Shown here: in pieces, positions 36,454 to 45,833 of the stretch | Position numbering within the stretch: position 1 is the stretch's first letter | How the letters are laid out: every line of letters begins with the position of its first letter | DNA from: Pontibacter oryzae | GTDB lineage: Bacteria; Bacteroidota; Bacteroidia; Cytophagales; Hymenobacteraceae | Assembly (NCBI RefSeq): GCF_003576375.1 | Contig: NZ_QWGE01000005.1 | Location: 186,001-250,000, forward strand | DNA: 64,000 bases | Reading direction: 5' to 3' | Notes under the pieces: generated by a model | What the model saw: the letters and a program-made list of their open reading frames with translations, nothing else | What the model was told of the DNA's origin: nothing | Database searches by the model: none | Position numbers and translations under genes: made by a program

Positions 36454-38244
36454 CTATTTTAAGATAAGTTTAAGAGTTTCGGCTTTGCTGCTTGAATTGA
36501 TTTTAAGCACATAAAGCCCAACTGGTAAATCCACAGTGATAGGCAAGGTTGTTCTTACTTCTCCCGATTGGGCAGGTAATACACTTTGGGAATACATAAG
36601 TGCGCCTATCGCGCTGAAGAGCCTGATAGTTACAGGAGTTTCAGCTACGTAGCCGAATGCTAGCAGGTGTACCTGTCCGGGCTTATTGGTTGGGTTAGGG
36701 TATACTTGTGCCTCTTTTTGCAGTGTTGGCGCATAGGTCACAGACACTATTTTTGAGTAGGTGAACGTGCCGTCCAAGTCTACTTGCCTTAGGCGATACA
36801 ATAGCTTGCCAGCCGGCGCAGTATTATCATGGTATGTATAATTTAGCTTATGCAGGCTATTACCCGCCCCGGCTACGGTGCCAATTGTTGTAAAATCGAT
36901 GCCTTCGTGCATGCGCTGCAATTCAAAGTGACGGTTATTCTCTTCTGAGGCTGTGCTCCAGGTAAGAATTATTTCGTTGTTGGTTGCAGCCGCCCCAAAA
37001 TGCATGAGTTCTACAGGAAGCGGTGCGGCAGCCGCACTAAGTATCGGAGAAATCGAATTAGACCACACTCCCGCCATTTTATCGTAGCCTTGCTGTGCTG
37101 GGTGCTGAAGATCAGCCATATCTCCGCCATCCGATTCGAAATCATAAACAATTCCGGCATCAGCCATGTCTACCAGCTCCAACCTGTCACCATTTTCGAA
37201 GCGCTTGCTTGCTAAGGCTTGTAACTTAGTGTTATAAATATCTATCACCTCGTTTTTAGTATAGTGTTCGCCTCTATAACAGCTATTGGTAGCACATACA
37301 TTTTTAATGATCTTGGCAAGTATAACTGTTACCTCTTTACCAGCAAACTGCTCATACTTATCAATCTCATTCAAAACCATTTCCAAATTATCTACTGCAT
37401 TTTGTGAGTCATCTATGCCATCGTTGCTTATATCATTCGTCCCTATGTGGAGAAATATAACATCGGGATTAAATTTATCTAAATATGGTCCGTCACCTGG
37501 CCCACGAAAATCACCTTGTCCATAAAAATTGAATTTCCCAATTTTCAGCAAGCTAAGTATATCTTGATTACGAGCCCCTCCATACCCTGCATGGTCCACA
37601 TCCAACTCAAAACCGTTGTCGGCCAGGAACTGATCGGCGAAGCCTTCCCCCATCTGCTCATTACCCACAAAATCAATCTGATAACCGTCAAGCCTTCCGT
37701 CTATTACGAGTTTTCTATACAGCTCCTTTCTGTATCCAACGCGATTTTCAGGCGACACAGAGCCGTTACCTCCTTCGGTGTTGGAGTCTCCTAATGGCAT
37801 TATCCTGATGAGTTCGTCGGGGTTGGTTCTGGCGCTGACTATGGCGCTGTATGGAGAGGATACCGTTCCGCTTGTGCTTTCGGCATTGGCAACTCCGGCA
37901 GTTGCCTTTACCCGATAATATGCTTCTTCATCAAGCCCCAGCCCGGCATCCCGAATAGAAAGTGTGCTTGCATCTACAATTGCTAATTCCGAAAAAGTAT
38001 CTTCTTCGCCTGTTGCAGATTTTTCTATGGTATATCCCTCTGCGCCTTCTACGGCTTGCCATCGCACGATAATCGCCTTTACGAAAGATGCTCTTGCTGT
38101 AAGGTTCTCAGGTTTGCTTAGGCTTGTTTGCGCTACCACAGTATATGGCAGAATAATAGCGCACAGGCATAGAGCCAATGCGAGCAAGGTAGCTGAAGTT
38201 TGATTCAGAGCGAAGCGAAATAACATAATAAACTTATATAGCAA
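36454..38244 (-). CDS. T9SS-secreted SGNH/GDSL hydrolase with fibronectin III domain (type A signal)
   Basis: 596 residues. Signal peptide at about 18-39 (ALCLCAIILPYTVVAQ). Fibronectin III domain at about 45-140. SGNH hydrolase domain at about 147-405 with block I IMPLGDSNTEGG (nucleophile Ser), block III HIGTNDIS and block V DLQHPAQQGYDKM (Asp/His). A second beta module (about 410-510) and a type A sorting domain (VYPNPTNKPGQVHLLAFG) follow. SGNH enzymes are esterases; in polysaccharide clusters they often remove O-acetyl groups. The catalytic part is paralogous to the N-terminus of the protein at 39447. An outer-surface esterase is the best reading; the substrate is inferred. Confidence 0.88.
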   Translation of the reverse strand: MLYKFIMLFRFALNQTSATLLALALCLCAIILPYTVVAQTSLSKPENLTARASFVKAIIVRWQAVEGAEGYTIEKSATGEEDTFSELAIVDASTLSIRDAGLGLDEEAYYRVKATAGVANAESTSGTVSSPYSAIVSARTNPDELIRIMPLGDSNTEGGNGSVSPENRVGYRKELYRKLVIDGRLDGYQIDFVGNEQMGEGFADQFLADNGFELDVDHAGYGGARNQDILSLLKIGKFNFYGQGDFRGPGDGPYLDKFNPDVIFLHIGTNDISNDGIDDSQNAVDNLEMVLNEIDKYEQFAGKEVTVILAKIIKNVCATNSCYRGEHYTKNEVIDIYNTKLQALASKRFENGDRLELVDMADAGIVYDFESDGGDMADLQHPAQQGYDKMAGVWSNSISPILSAAAAPLPVELMHFGAAATNNEIILTWSTASEENNRHFELQRMHEGIDFTTIGTVAGAGNSLHKLNYTYHDNTAPAGKLLYRLRQVDLDGTFTYSKIVSVTYAPTLQKEAQVYPNPTNKPGQVHLLAFGYVAETPVTIRLFSAIGALMYSQSVLPAQSGEVRTTLPITVDLPVGLYVLKINSSSKAETLKLILK

Positions 38245-38376
38245 GTATGTAATGCAGCCCTGTATAACGTGATGTTTATAATTCGGTTACTACTATTTTA
38301 AGAATTAATAAAATATTTTTAATTACTATTCAATCCACTGAACGCTTCTAGAAGCTATGCTTCACTCCAAAAAACA

Positions 38377-38401
38377 AAACCCCTCAATAGAGGGGCTTTT
38401 A
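38377..38401 (-). terminator. Rho-independent terminator after the PorP/SprF gene
   Basis: On the minus strand AGCCCCTC pairs with GAGGGGTT around a four-base TATT loop, followed by TTGTTTTTT. It lies about 50 bases after the stop at 38448 and closes the two-gene unit 43982-38448. Confidence 0.88.
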
Positions 38402-38447
38402 TTTAAGTGTTAAATACAAATTATAAGCCGAAGCCTGCAGGTAATTG

Positions 38448-39440
38448 TTACCAGATTTTAGTAGGTTTTTGCTGATGATCTGACTTACCTCGTTGCAGCA
38501 AATAACCAAGCGTGATCTCGTTAGTGGCTTTGTTAATTGATTCAGAACCTTGTGAGGAGGTTTCGTACGTATAACCCACAGCAAACCTGTCGAGTTGTAA
38601 GCCAGCACTTACATGATAGGCTTTGTCGTTTCTATAACCCGCACCTACCCAAAGCATGTTATTGTAGATTGTTTTTGCCTGCCCTTCCAGTAAAGCCTTT
38701 TCCTTCCCGTCGTGCTGGAATAACGCATTAATTGCAAACCCTATATTTTTTGAGATATCGGCTCTATAACCAGCTGTTACGATTTGCTTCCTTGTTTCGA
38801 AGTCTGCTAAATAATCATCGCCTGTAGAAAGCAACTTGCCCGCTGTGGCATCTTTCATTGCATAGCCAATATAATAATTCTCACTTGTGAGTGTGAGGCC
38901 AAGGTTAATGTCGCCTTTGCCACTGCGATTTTGCTGGCCCAGTATATTGCTGAACCTGGGGTCATTTTCTTCTTCCAGGGTCAGACTGTTTCCATCCAAG
39001 CTATGTGCGGTATAGGTTAACGCCGTTCCCCAGCGCAGGCTCAATGCTTCAGAAATTCTTATGGCGGATCCGTAACTTAAGCCAACCTGCAGTTCCCGAG
39101 CCGGGCCAAACTGGTCGTGGAGCAATGTTAAACCCAGGGCGTGCTTGGCACCAAACTTCGGAGGCTCGCTTCGCTGCCCCTGCCCCCGGAAGTACCCACT
39201 TTTCTTATGGCCCAGCATGTCCATGTCTAGCTCTGCCGTTGCCAAAATTGTTTTAGGGGCGTCTTTAAAACCTGTCCATTGGTTGCGGTATAGGCTCTTC
39301 ACCGCTGATCCGTCTGCGCCTGTAAGTGCAGGATTATAGTATTGCCTGAACTGCGAGAAATTTGCCATATACTTTCTGTTTTGAGCCTGCGCAGCCCAAA
39401 TCAGCATCATACAGCAGGCAAATAGTATAGCTTTTTTCAT
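38448..39440 (-). CDS. PorP/SprF family outer-membrane protein (T9SS partner)
   Basis: 330 residues. Signal peptide MKKAILFACCMMLIWAAQAQ, then the family hallmark FSQFRQYYNPALTGADG and an alternating beta-barrel pattern to the end (GYRNDKAYHVSAGLQLDRF, AVGYTYETSS). PorP/SprF proteins are outer-membrane barrels that hold or help secrete T9SS clients with type B sorting domains; in Flavobacterium SprF is needed for secretion of SprB. Here it follows the type B client gene by only six bases, the arrangement expected for a dedicated pair. A terminator follows. Confidence 0.93.
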   Translation of the reverse strand: MKKAILFACCMMLIWAAQAQNRKYMANFSQFRQYYNPALTGADGSAVKSLYRNQWTGFKDAPKTILATAELDMDMLGHKKSGYFRGQGQRSEPPKFGAKHALGLTLLHDQFGPARELQVGLSYGSAIRISEALSLRWGTALTYTAHSLDGNSLTLEEENDPRFSNILGQQNRSGKGDINLGLTLTSENYYIGYAMKDATAGKLLSTGDDYLADFETRKQIVTAGYRADISKNIGFAINALFQHDGKEKALLEGQAKTIYNNMLWVGAGYRNDKAYHVSAGLQLDRFAVGYTYETSSQGSESINKATNEITLGYLLQRGKSDHQQKPTKIW

Positions 39441-39446
39441 GATGTC

Positions 39447-42400
39447 TTATTTAAATACTGTAACTACACCTTTTTGCACCAGGCTGATATCCTTGATTGA
39501 AATCACATAAAAGTATGAGCCGTCAGTTATTCTGCCATCAGCGCCTTTCCCATCCCAACCCTGCTCAGGATCGGTAGTCTGGAAGACGCGCTTGCCTGAG
39601 CGGTCATATACAGTTACTTCTATTTGGTTGTAGTAACGCAACTCTGGCACTTTCCAGGTATCATTTATGCCATCTCCATCCGGTGAGAATGCGTTTACCA
39701 GCTTAATTTCTTTTTCCGGGTTGTAAAGCGATTTAGTCAGGCTAAAGGTTTTCTCAATCGCATTATTGTATGGGTCTGTGCTGCGCACGCTTATTGAGAA
39801 TACTGATTTGCCCGATAAGCCCTCGTTAGACTTAAGATGCAACTCGTTTCCGTTGATGATCTCAAACAAATTATTGTCTGCGCCACTTGCTGTAAACTCA
39901 TAGGTAAATTCTGTATCATCAGGGTCTGAGGTAGTGAATGTACCGATTACCTCTTCGGGCTGTATATCTGGGCGAAAAACATCAGTGCTCAATTTTATGG
40001 ATACTGGCGGCCGGTTAGGGGCAACTTCTACGGTTATTTTTGCGCCCATATTTTCTGGGTTGCTCGTACCCTCCTTCAGCTCTAACTGCCCAGCGAGCAC
40101 ATAGCTACCAGCTACAAGGCCGTTATAGTCACCTTTTACCCAAGTAATGTTCAGCTTTTCCTTTTCGCCTGTGGTATAGGTTATCTCTACCTGGCGTGGT
40201 AAGTCGAGTTCGCCGTATGTTGTTTTGAAAGGCACTTTTATACTTGGCAGAGCACTTACCGCAGCCACACTCTTGGTCTGTTTCAGAACCTTAGCGGAGG
40301 TGCTAGTGCCCTTGTTTCCGGCTTGGTCTACCAGATAAAATGTTATAGTAAGTTCCCCATCGTTTAAACCGCGAAGATCCAGGTTTGGCAGATTAAAGTT
40401 AACCGCAGTAACCGAAGCTGTGCCAGTAACTGCACTACCGCCTTTGTTACTGCTGACAGAGTACACATACGTGGCACCTACTTCTGCTCCGCTCACTTTA
40501 ACTGGCACACTAGCTTGATTTGCATAATCCACTACCTCTGTCCCGAAACCTAGGGTATAGCCAGCAGGTGCCGTGGCATCATACATTAGTTCCAACACGT
40601 TTGAGGCCATATTGCCATTTGTGGCGGCATCCTGCACTTTATCTGCAGGCAGCGCTATACTCACTTTTCCATCTCCAACTGGTTTTACTAGCATAGTATA
40701 CTCCAGTTCCGAAACTTTATCCAGATCAGATGCCGAAGCATTTACAAGCACAAAATCATTAATTCCCAGGCCTGTAACCGCTTCTGTAAGGGTTAATCTC
40801 ACAATGAAAGAAGCGTTTGTCAGGGTTGGCGCAGTTGTGCTCAGCGTGGCGGCCGGGCTGTCTGCATCATAGATTACAGCTAGTGTGTTGGAGGTTAGGT
40901 TATCGTTTGCAGCCATATCTTTGGCTGCGCCAGCGCCCACGGTTACCCTTACCTCACCGGCTGCCTGCGGTGTTATGCGAACGGTATACGCGTCGTCGGC
41001 TAATTTTTGTAGGCTAGAAGCTGCTCCGTTTACAACTGTAATATCCGTGGCATCAAATCCAGTAACTGATTCGCTAAAAGCCACACGTATGGTAAAGGCT
41101 GCATTAAGCGGACTAGTAGCAGTTGTGCTCAACACTACTGTCGGTTGTTTCGCATCAAACGTTCTCTTTAGGGCAGTGGCGGCCAAGTTTCCGTTTCCGG
41201 CAGTATCGGTGGCTTTGTTTGCTGCCACAGTTATACTTACTTCACCATCAGCCTGCGGCGTAATTAAAGCAGTGTAAGCGGAAGGGCTTAAAGCTTTAAA
41301 ATCGCCTGCAGCACCGTTTGTAACACTGATATCCGTAAGGGCAAAATCTGTAACCGGCTCATCAAAGGTGAATGTTACTGTAAATGGCTGGTTTACCATT
41401 ACCGCAGCTTCAGAGCTTATTGCCAGATGCGGGCGCGTGCCATCATACATTACCTCCAGTGAGTTAGATGCTTCATTTACATTACCGGCAATATCCATAG
41501 CTTTACCGCCTGGCAGTACAACCGTTACTCTACCATCTGTGGCAGGCTGCACATTGGCTGAATAGGTTGCTTTGCCTGATGCCGCGAAGTTTGAAAGTGT
41601 TCCGTTGCTCACTACTATGTCAGCGGCTGCCAGGCCATAAACATCTTCGTTGAAGGCAATTCGGATGGCAAACGCATCTTTCACCGGTGAAGCAGCTGTA
41701 GAAGTTATAGTTGCCACCGGAGCTGTGAGTTCTACTTGCACTTCGAACTCCTTGCTTAACACACTGGCGTTGCCAGCGGCATCGGTAGCAGTGGCTGTAA
41801 ACATGTAAGTGCCTGCAGCCAACGCTGTATTTTCATGACTTAATGTCCACTTTCCTGCTGCATTGGCTTTTGTGTCGCCAATTGCTTGGCCGTCTTTCAA
41901 AACTAAAACCGTAGCACCTGCCTCAGCCTCGCCAGACAGCGAGAGGGTATTGTCAGAAGTTATCGCATCATCGGTTACCGGACCTCTATCTTCGGAAACA
42001 CGCAAAATTACTGGTGCAATAGGTGCTTTTGTGTCAACAGACCAAGTGTAAATGGCAGGCGTGGCATCAGTATTTCCGGCGGCATCGGTGGCGCGTACCT
42101 GCAAGGTGTGCTCGCCTTCCGAGAGCCCCGTTAAAGTATGGGGGTTTGCAACAGTTGTAAACGCAGCCCCATCTATACTTGCCTCATAAGTTACCCCGCT
42201 TTTGTTACTGCTGAAGCTAAATGTGGCTTTATTTGTTTTGGTTACCTGCTCGGGTTTGTCGGCAATTGTTGTTTCAGGTGCTTTGGTATCAACTGTGAAG
42301 CTTCGAACACTGCTAGCTAGGCTGCTGTTGCCAGCCGCATCTGCGGCTTTCGCTGCAAGTTGCTGTGTGCCATCGGCTAGTGCTGTGGTTGGGGTAAAGC

Positions 42401-43982
42401 TCCACTTACCGTCTGTGCCAGCGGCTGTAGTTCCTAACTGTTGCCCATTGGCAAATAATGATATAATACTCTCAGCTTCTGCGGTTCCGTTTATACTTGG
42501 CTTATTGTTATTGAGCAGTGCATTTTGCGCCGGTGACGAAATAACCGGTGCTGCCGGTGCCTGGGTATCGACCAACCATGTATGCGAAGCGGGTGTTTCA
42601 TCTATATTGCCCGCCGCATCCATGGCGCGCACGCGAAGCGTGTGCTCTCCATCCGAAAGGTTGTTTACTGAATAAGGCGTGGCTGCATTTGTAAAAGCGG
42701 CACCATCCAGGCTTATCTGAAAAGTTACACCGCTCTCGTTGCTTGTAAACGTAAAGCTTGCTGTTTTGCTGTTAGTGATTGCTGCTGGTTTGGAAGCGAT
42801 AGTTGTTTCAGGAGCTTGTGTGTCTGGTGGTGTTTGCGGGCGCACGTTTAGCAGGCGTTCCAGTGCATTAAACCATACTCCTGCCATTTTATCGTAGCCT
42901 TGCTGGGCCGGGTGAAGCGGGTCGGCCATATCGCCGCCATTCGACGTAAAGTCGTACACCATGCCGGCATCAGCCATGTCTACCAGTTCCAGCCTGTCGC
43001 CGTTGCCGATGCGCTTGCCCGCTAAGGCCTGCAACTTAGTATTGTAAATGTCTATCACATCGTTTTTACTGCGCTCCGAGCCTTTGTAGCAAAAACCACT
43101 TGTGCACACACTTTTAATGATCTTGGCAAGTATAACCGTAACCTCGCGCCCGGAGCTCTGCTCGTAGGTGTCTATTTCGTTAAGTATCTTCTCTACGTTA
43201 TCTACTGCGCTCTGCGAATTATCTACACCCTCGTTGCTTATGTCATTGGTGCCGATATGCAGCAGGATTACATCAGGAGTAAATACTTCCAGGTACTTGG
43301 CCGTATAGCTAAGGCCCATGCGCTGTCCATCGAACCAGCGTACATAAGAACCATTCTTTAATAACTCCAGCAAGTCCTGCGTTCGGGCGGCGCCATAACC
43401 GGCATGGTCTACATCCTTCAGCAAATCGCTTCCTGTTTTCTCATCGCCCACATAATTATAATACCCATTAGATTCTGATGCGTCTAGCAACTTCGCTAAC
43501 CGTGACCGGTAAGCTGCTTTCTGATTGGCTGGAACGTCATTGCTCCCCCCCTCGGTATTGGAATCGCCTAAGGGCATAATGTTAAACACCTTGCTTTCGG
43601 CATGGGTGGTGGCGGATGCGGTGCTGCTGTAAGTTGATGTTTCGCTCCCGGATATGGCTTTGATGCGGTAGTATACTTTTTGGCTATAGTATAAACCTGT
43701 ATGCCTGTATGTTCTGGCCGCCCCGTCCAGCGTTTGCAGCACAGTAAAGCTTCCGGCTTCGCCTGTGTTTGATTTCTCCAGCACATAGCCGGTAGCACCA
43801 GATACAGGGGCCCAAGATAAGGTTATTGCCCCAACCAGCGATGACCTGGCCTCTACTTGAGGCGCTGCCAATGCAACCGCGGGGGCAGATTTGTTTTCAG
43901 ATAACGGAGCAGACACCGCTTTTAGGCACAGCGCTAATAATGCTATAAGAAGCAGCTGGCGCAGTAGAAAGTGTAAGGGCAT
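39447..43982 (-). CDS. Large T9SS-secreted SGNH hydrolase with Ig-like repeats and type B sorting domain
   Basis: 1511 residues. Signal peptide at about 1-25. Fibronectin III domain at about 38-130, then an SGNH hydrolase at about 133-385 (IMPLGDSNTEGGS, HIGTNDISNEG, DPLHPAQQGYDKM) paralogous to the protein at 36454. A stalk follows: two chitobiase-like modules (SNESGVTFQISLDGAAF, SNKSGVTYEASIDGAAF) alternating with Big_6-type modules (NKPSINGTAEAESIISLF, NTLSLSGEAEAGATVLVL), four bacterial Ig-like repeats of about 95 residues (ITVVNGAASSLQKL and related), an MBG-like and a cadherin-like domain. The end is a type B (gliding-associated) sorting domain, NAFSPDGDGINDTWKVPE. The enzyme would be held at the cell surface on a long stalk with its PorP/SprF partner. 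Confidence 0.9.
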   Translation of the reverse strand: MPLHFLLRQLLLIALLALCLKAVSAPLSENKSAPAVALAAPQVEARSSLVGAITLSWAPVSGATGYVLEKSNTGEAGSFTVLQTLDGAARTYRHTGLYYSQKVYYRIKAISGSETSTYSSTASATTHAESKVFNIMPLGDSNTEGGSNDVPANQKAAYRSRLAKLLDASESNGYYNYVGDEKTGSDLLKDVDHAGYGAARTQDLLELLKNGSYVRWFDGQRMGLSYTAKYLEVFTPDVILLHIGTNDISNEGVDNSQSAVDNVEKILNEIDTYEQSSGREVTVILAKIIKSVCTSGFCYKGSERSKNDVIDIYNTKLQALAGKRIGNGDRLELVDMADAGMVYDFTSNGGDMADPLHPAQQGYDKMAGVWFNALERLLNVRPQTPPDTQAPETTIASKPAAITNSKTASFTFTSNESGVTFQISLDGAAFTNAATPYSVNNLSDGEHTLRVRAMDAAGNIDETPASHTWLVDTQAPAAPVISSPAQNALLNNNKPSINGTAEAESIISLFANGQQLGTTAAGTDGKWSFTPTTALADGTQQLAAKAADAAGNSSLASSVRSFTVDTKAPETTIADKPEQVTKTNKATFSFSSNKSGVTYEASIDGAAFTTVANPHTLTGLSEGEHTLQVRATDAAGNTDATPAIYTWSVDTKAPIAPVILRVSEDRGPVTDDAITSDNTLSLSGEAEAGATVLVLKDGQAIGDTKANAAGKWTLSHENTALAAGTYMFTATATDAAGNASVLSKEFEVQVELTAPVATITSTAASPVKDAFAIRIAFNEDVYGLAAADIVVSNGTLSNFAASGKATYSANVQPATDGRVTVVLPGGKAMDIAGNVNEASNSLEVMYDGTRPHLAISSEAAVMVNQPFTVTFTFDEPVTDFALTDISVTNGAAGDFKALSPSAYTALITPQADGEVSITVAANKATDTAGNGNLAATALKRTFDAKQPTVVLSTTATSPLNAAFTIRVAFSESVTGFDATDITVVNGAASSLQKLADDAYTVRITPQAAGEVRVTVGAGAAKDMAANDNLTSNTLAVIYDADSPAATLSTTAPTLTNASFIVRLTLTEAVTGLGINDFVLVNASASDLDKVSELEYTMLVKPVGDGKVSIALPADKVQDAATNGNMASNVLELMYDATAPAGYTLGFGTEVVDYANQASVPVKVSGAEVGATYVYSVSSNKGGSAVTGTASVTAVNFNLPNLDLRGLNDGELTITFYLVDQAGNKGTSTSAKVLKQTKSVAAVSALPSIKVPFKTTYGELDLPRQVEITYTTGEKEKLNITWVKGDYNGLVAGSYVLAGQLELKEGTSNPENMGAKITVEVAPNRPPVSIKLSTDVFRPDIQPEEVIGTFTTSDPDDTEFTYEFTASGADNNLFEIINGNELHLKSNEGLSGKSVFSISVRSTDPYNNAIEKTFSLTKSLYNPEKEIKLVNAFSPDGDGINDTWKVPELRYYNQIEVTVYDRSGKRVFQTTDPEQGWDGKGADGRITDGSYFYVISIKDISLVQKGVVTVFK

Positions 43983-44351
43983 AGAAATGAATCGAATAGA
44001 GTTCTAGCTTTTGAATAGGCTCCCTATATAACGTTAATTCGATTCCTTGGTTGCCCAAATTAATGATGGCTAACTACGAAAAGTACACTTAAATAGTACT
44101 ATAATATTGAACTACTGTGTTATAACAACGTAGACAGCCGCTAAGACGCTTCTCACCAACTTGCTATACTTAAAAATATATATCTAGCAGAAAAAATATA
44201 TGGTATACATCACAACCTTTTAGTACAACTTCTATATAATAAAAGAACTGACCCGGATTTTCACTAATGTAGCTGAAGTCCAACTTACACCCGAAGCATA
44301 ACGATACCTGCTGCAGATTGGAACATAGTACACCCTTTAACGATTGTTTTT
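43983..44351. other. AT-rich divergent intergenic region
   Basis: This 369-base spacer lies between the start of the minus-strand hydrolase gene and the plus-strand acyltransferase gene, so it must hold two divergent promoters. It is AT-rich with many TATA-type stretches (for example around 44160-44240), but I could not assign a -7/-33 pair on either strand. Confidence 0.5.
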
Positions 44352-45827
44352 ATGCTTTTCAACTCTACTGAATTTTTCATATTCTTTCCGGTAGTTGTTA
44401 CGCTATACTTCTTAACGCCCTTTAACCGGCGCTGGATAATATTGCTGCTTGCCAGCTACTACTTTTACATGTCCTGGAAGCCTGCCTATACGCTTATACT
44501 GGTAGCTTCTACAGTGATAGATTATACTTGCGGACGCATGATGGGGCGCTACCCCGACGAGGATAAGTCGCGGCGCAAACCCTGGCTCTATCTCAGCCTC
44601 ATGGCAAACTTAGGTGTGCTGCTTCTTTTTAAATACTATAACTTCTTCAACGATAGTGCTCGCGACCTGGCCACAGCCCTGGATGTGCCTTACGCCATGC
44701 CAGCCTTTGAACTGCTACTGCCAATGGGCATCTCCTTCTATACTTTCCAGACGATGAGTTATAGTATAGATGTCTACAATGGCCGCATTAAGCCGGAACG
44801 GCACCTAGGGGTTTTCGCGCTTTTCGTTTCCTTTTTTCCGCAACTGGTGGCTGGCCCCATAGAGCGCGCCGGCAACTTGCTCGGGCAACTGCACCAAAGC
44901 CATGAGTTCAAGTATGAGCGCGTGGTGGCAGGTTTACGACGAATGGCTTGGGGTTTCTTTAAGAAGATAGTGATTGCCGATAACCTGGCCATGATGGTCA
45001 ACTCCGTTTACAACAACCCTACGGAATATGAAGGCATCTCCCATATCATTGCCACAGTCTTCTTCGCCTTCCAGATCTACTGCGATTTTTCAGGCTATTC
45101 TGACATTGCCATTGGTGCTGCACAGGTTATGGGCTTTAACTTAATGGAGAACTTTCGGAGTCCATACTTCTCTAAAAGCATTTCTGAGTTCTGGAACCGC
45201 TGGCACATTTCTCTGTCAACCTGGTTCCGCGATTACCTTTACATTCCGCTAGGCGGGAACCGGGTGGTTAAGTGGCGATGGTATTATAATCTGTTTATTA
45301 CCTTTTTAGTAAGTGGCCTATGGCATGGTGCCAACTGGACTTTTATTGTTTGGGGTGCCCTACACGGGTTTTACTTGGTGTTTGCCATACTTACGGCTGA
45401 GCAGCGCAACGCGCTTGCACAACGCGCCGGACTAGCACAACGCCCGCTCCTTTATAAGTGGGTTCAAGTTTTAACAGTGTTTTTCCTGGTATGCTTTTCT
45501 TGGATATTCTTTAGGGCTAACAATATCACAGATGCGTTTTATATAATAGCCCAAAGCGCGTCTGTAATCACAAATCCTGGCCAGCTAACGGCCCTCGACT
45601 GGAGCCACGCCATATTCATGGATCAAGGTTTTAAAATATTTGCCGTTTCTATTTTAGCCATTGCCATCATGGAAACCGTACATCTAATACAACGCAATGG
45701 TAGTGTATCACAACTGATCATGCAACGGCCGGCCTGGGTGCGATGGGGCGTATACTATGCGGCGATTATCGCTGTGCTGCTGTTTGGGCAATTTGGGCAC
45801 CAGGAGTTTATCTATTTTCAGTTTTAA
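44352..45827 (+). CDS. MBOAT family O-acyltransferase (AlgI-like)
   Basis: 491 residues with about eleven membrane helices. The start MLFNSTEFFIFFPVVVTLYF is typical of AlgI/DltB-type proteins. The family core is clear: LPMGISFYTFQTMSYSIDVY, QLVAGPIERAGNLLGQL, and FLVSGLWHGANWTFIVWGALHG with the catalytic histidine. AlgI moves acetyl groups from a cytosolic donor across the inner membrane to a periplasmic partner that esterifies the polymer. The next gene encodes an AlgX/AlgJ-like SGNH protein, so the two form an O-acetylation pair, most likely for the exopolysaccharide made by this locus. Confidence 0.93.
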   Translation: MLFNSTEFFIFFPVVVTLYFLTPFNRRWIILLLASYYFYMSWKPAYTLILVASTVIDYTCGRMMGRYPDEDKSRRKPWLYLSLMANLGVLLLFKYYNFFNDSARDLATALDVPYAMPAFELLLPMGISFYTFQTMSYSIDVYNGRIKPERHLGVFALFVSFFPQLVAGPIERAGNLLGQLHQSHEFKYERVVAGLRRMAWGFFKKIVIADNLAMMVNSVYNNPTEYEGISHIIATVFFAFQIYCDFSGYSDIAIGAAQVMGFNLMENFRSPYFSKSISEFWNRWHISLSTWFRDYLYIPLGGNRVVKWRWYYNLFITFLVSGLWHGANWTFIVWGALHGFYLVFAILTAEQRNALAQRAGLAQRPLLYKWVQVLTVFFLVCFSWIFFRANNITDAFYIIAQSASVITNPGQLTALDWSHAIFMDQGFKIFAVSILAIAIMETVHLIQRNGSVSQLIMQRPAWVRWGVYYAAIIAVLLFGQFGHQEFIYFQF

Positions 45828-45833
45828 GAAAGT

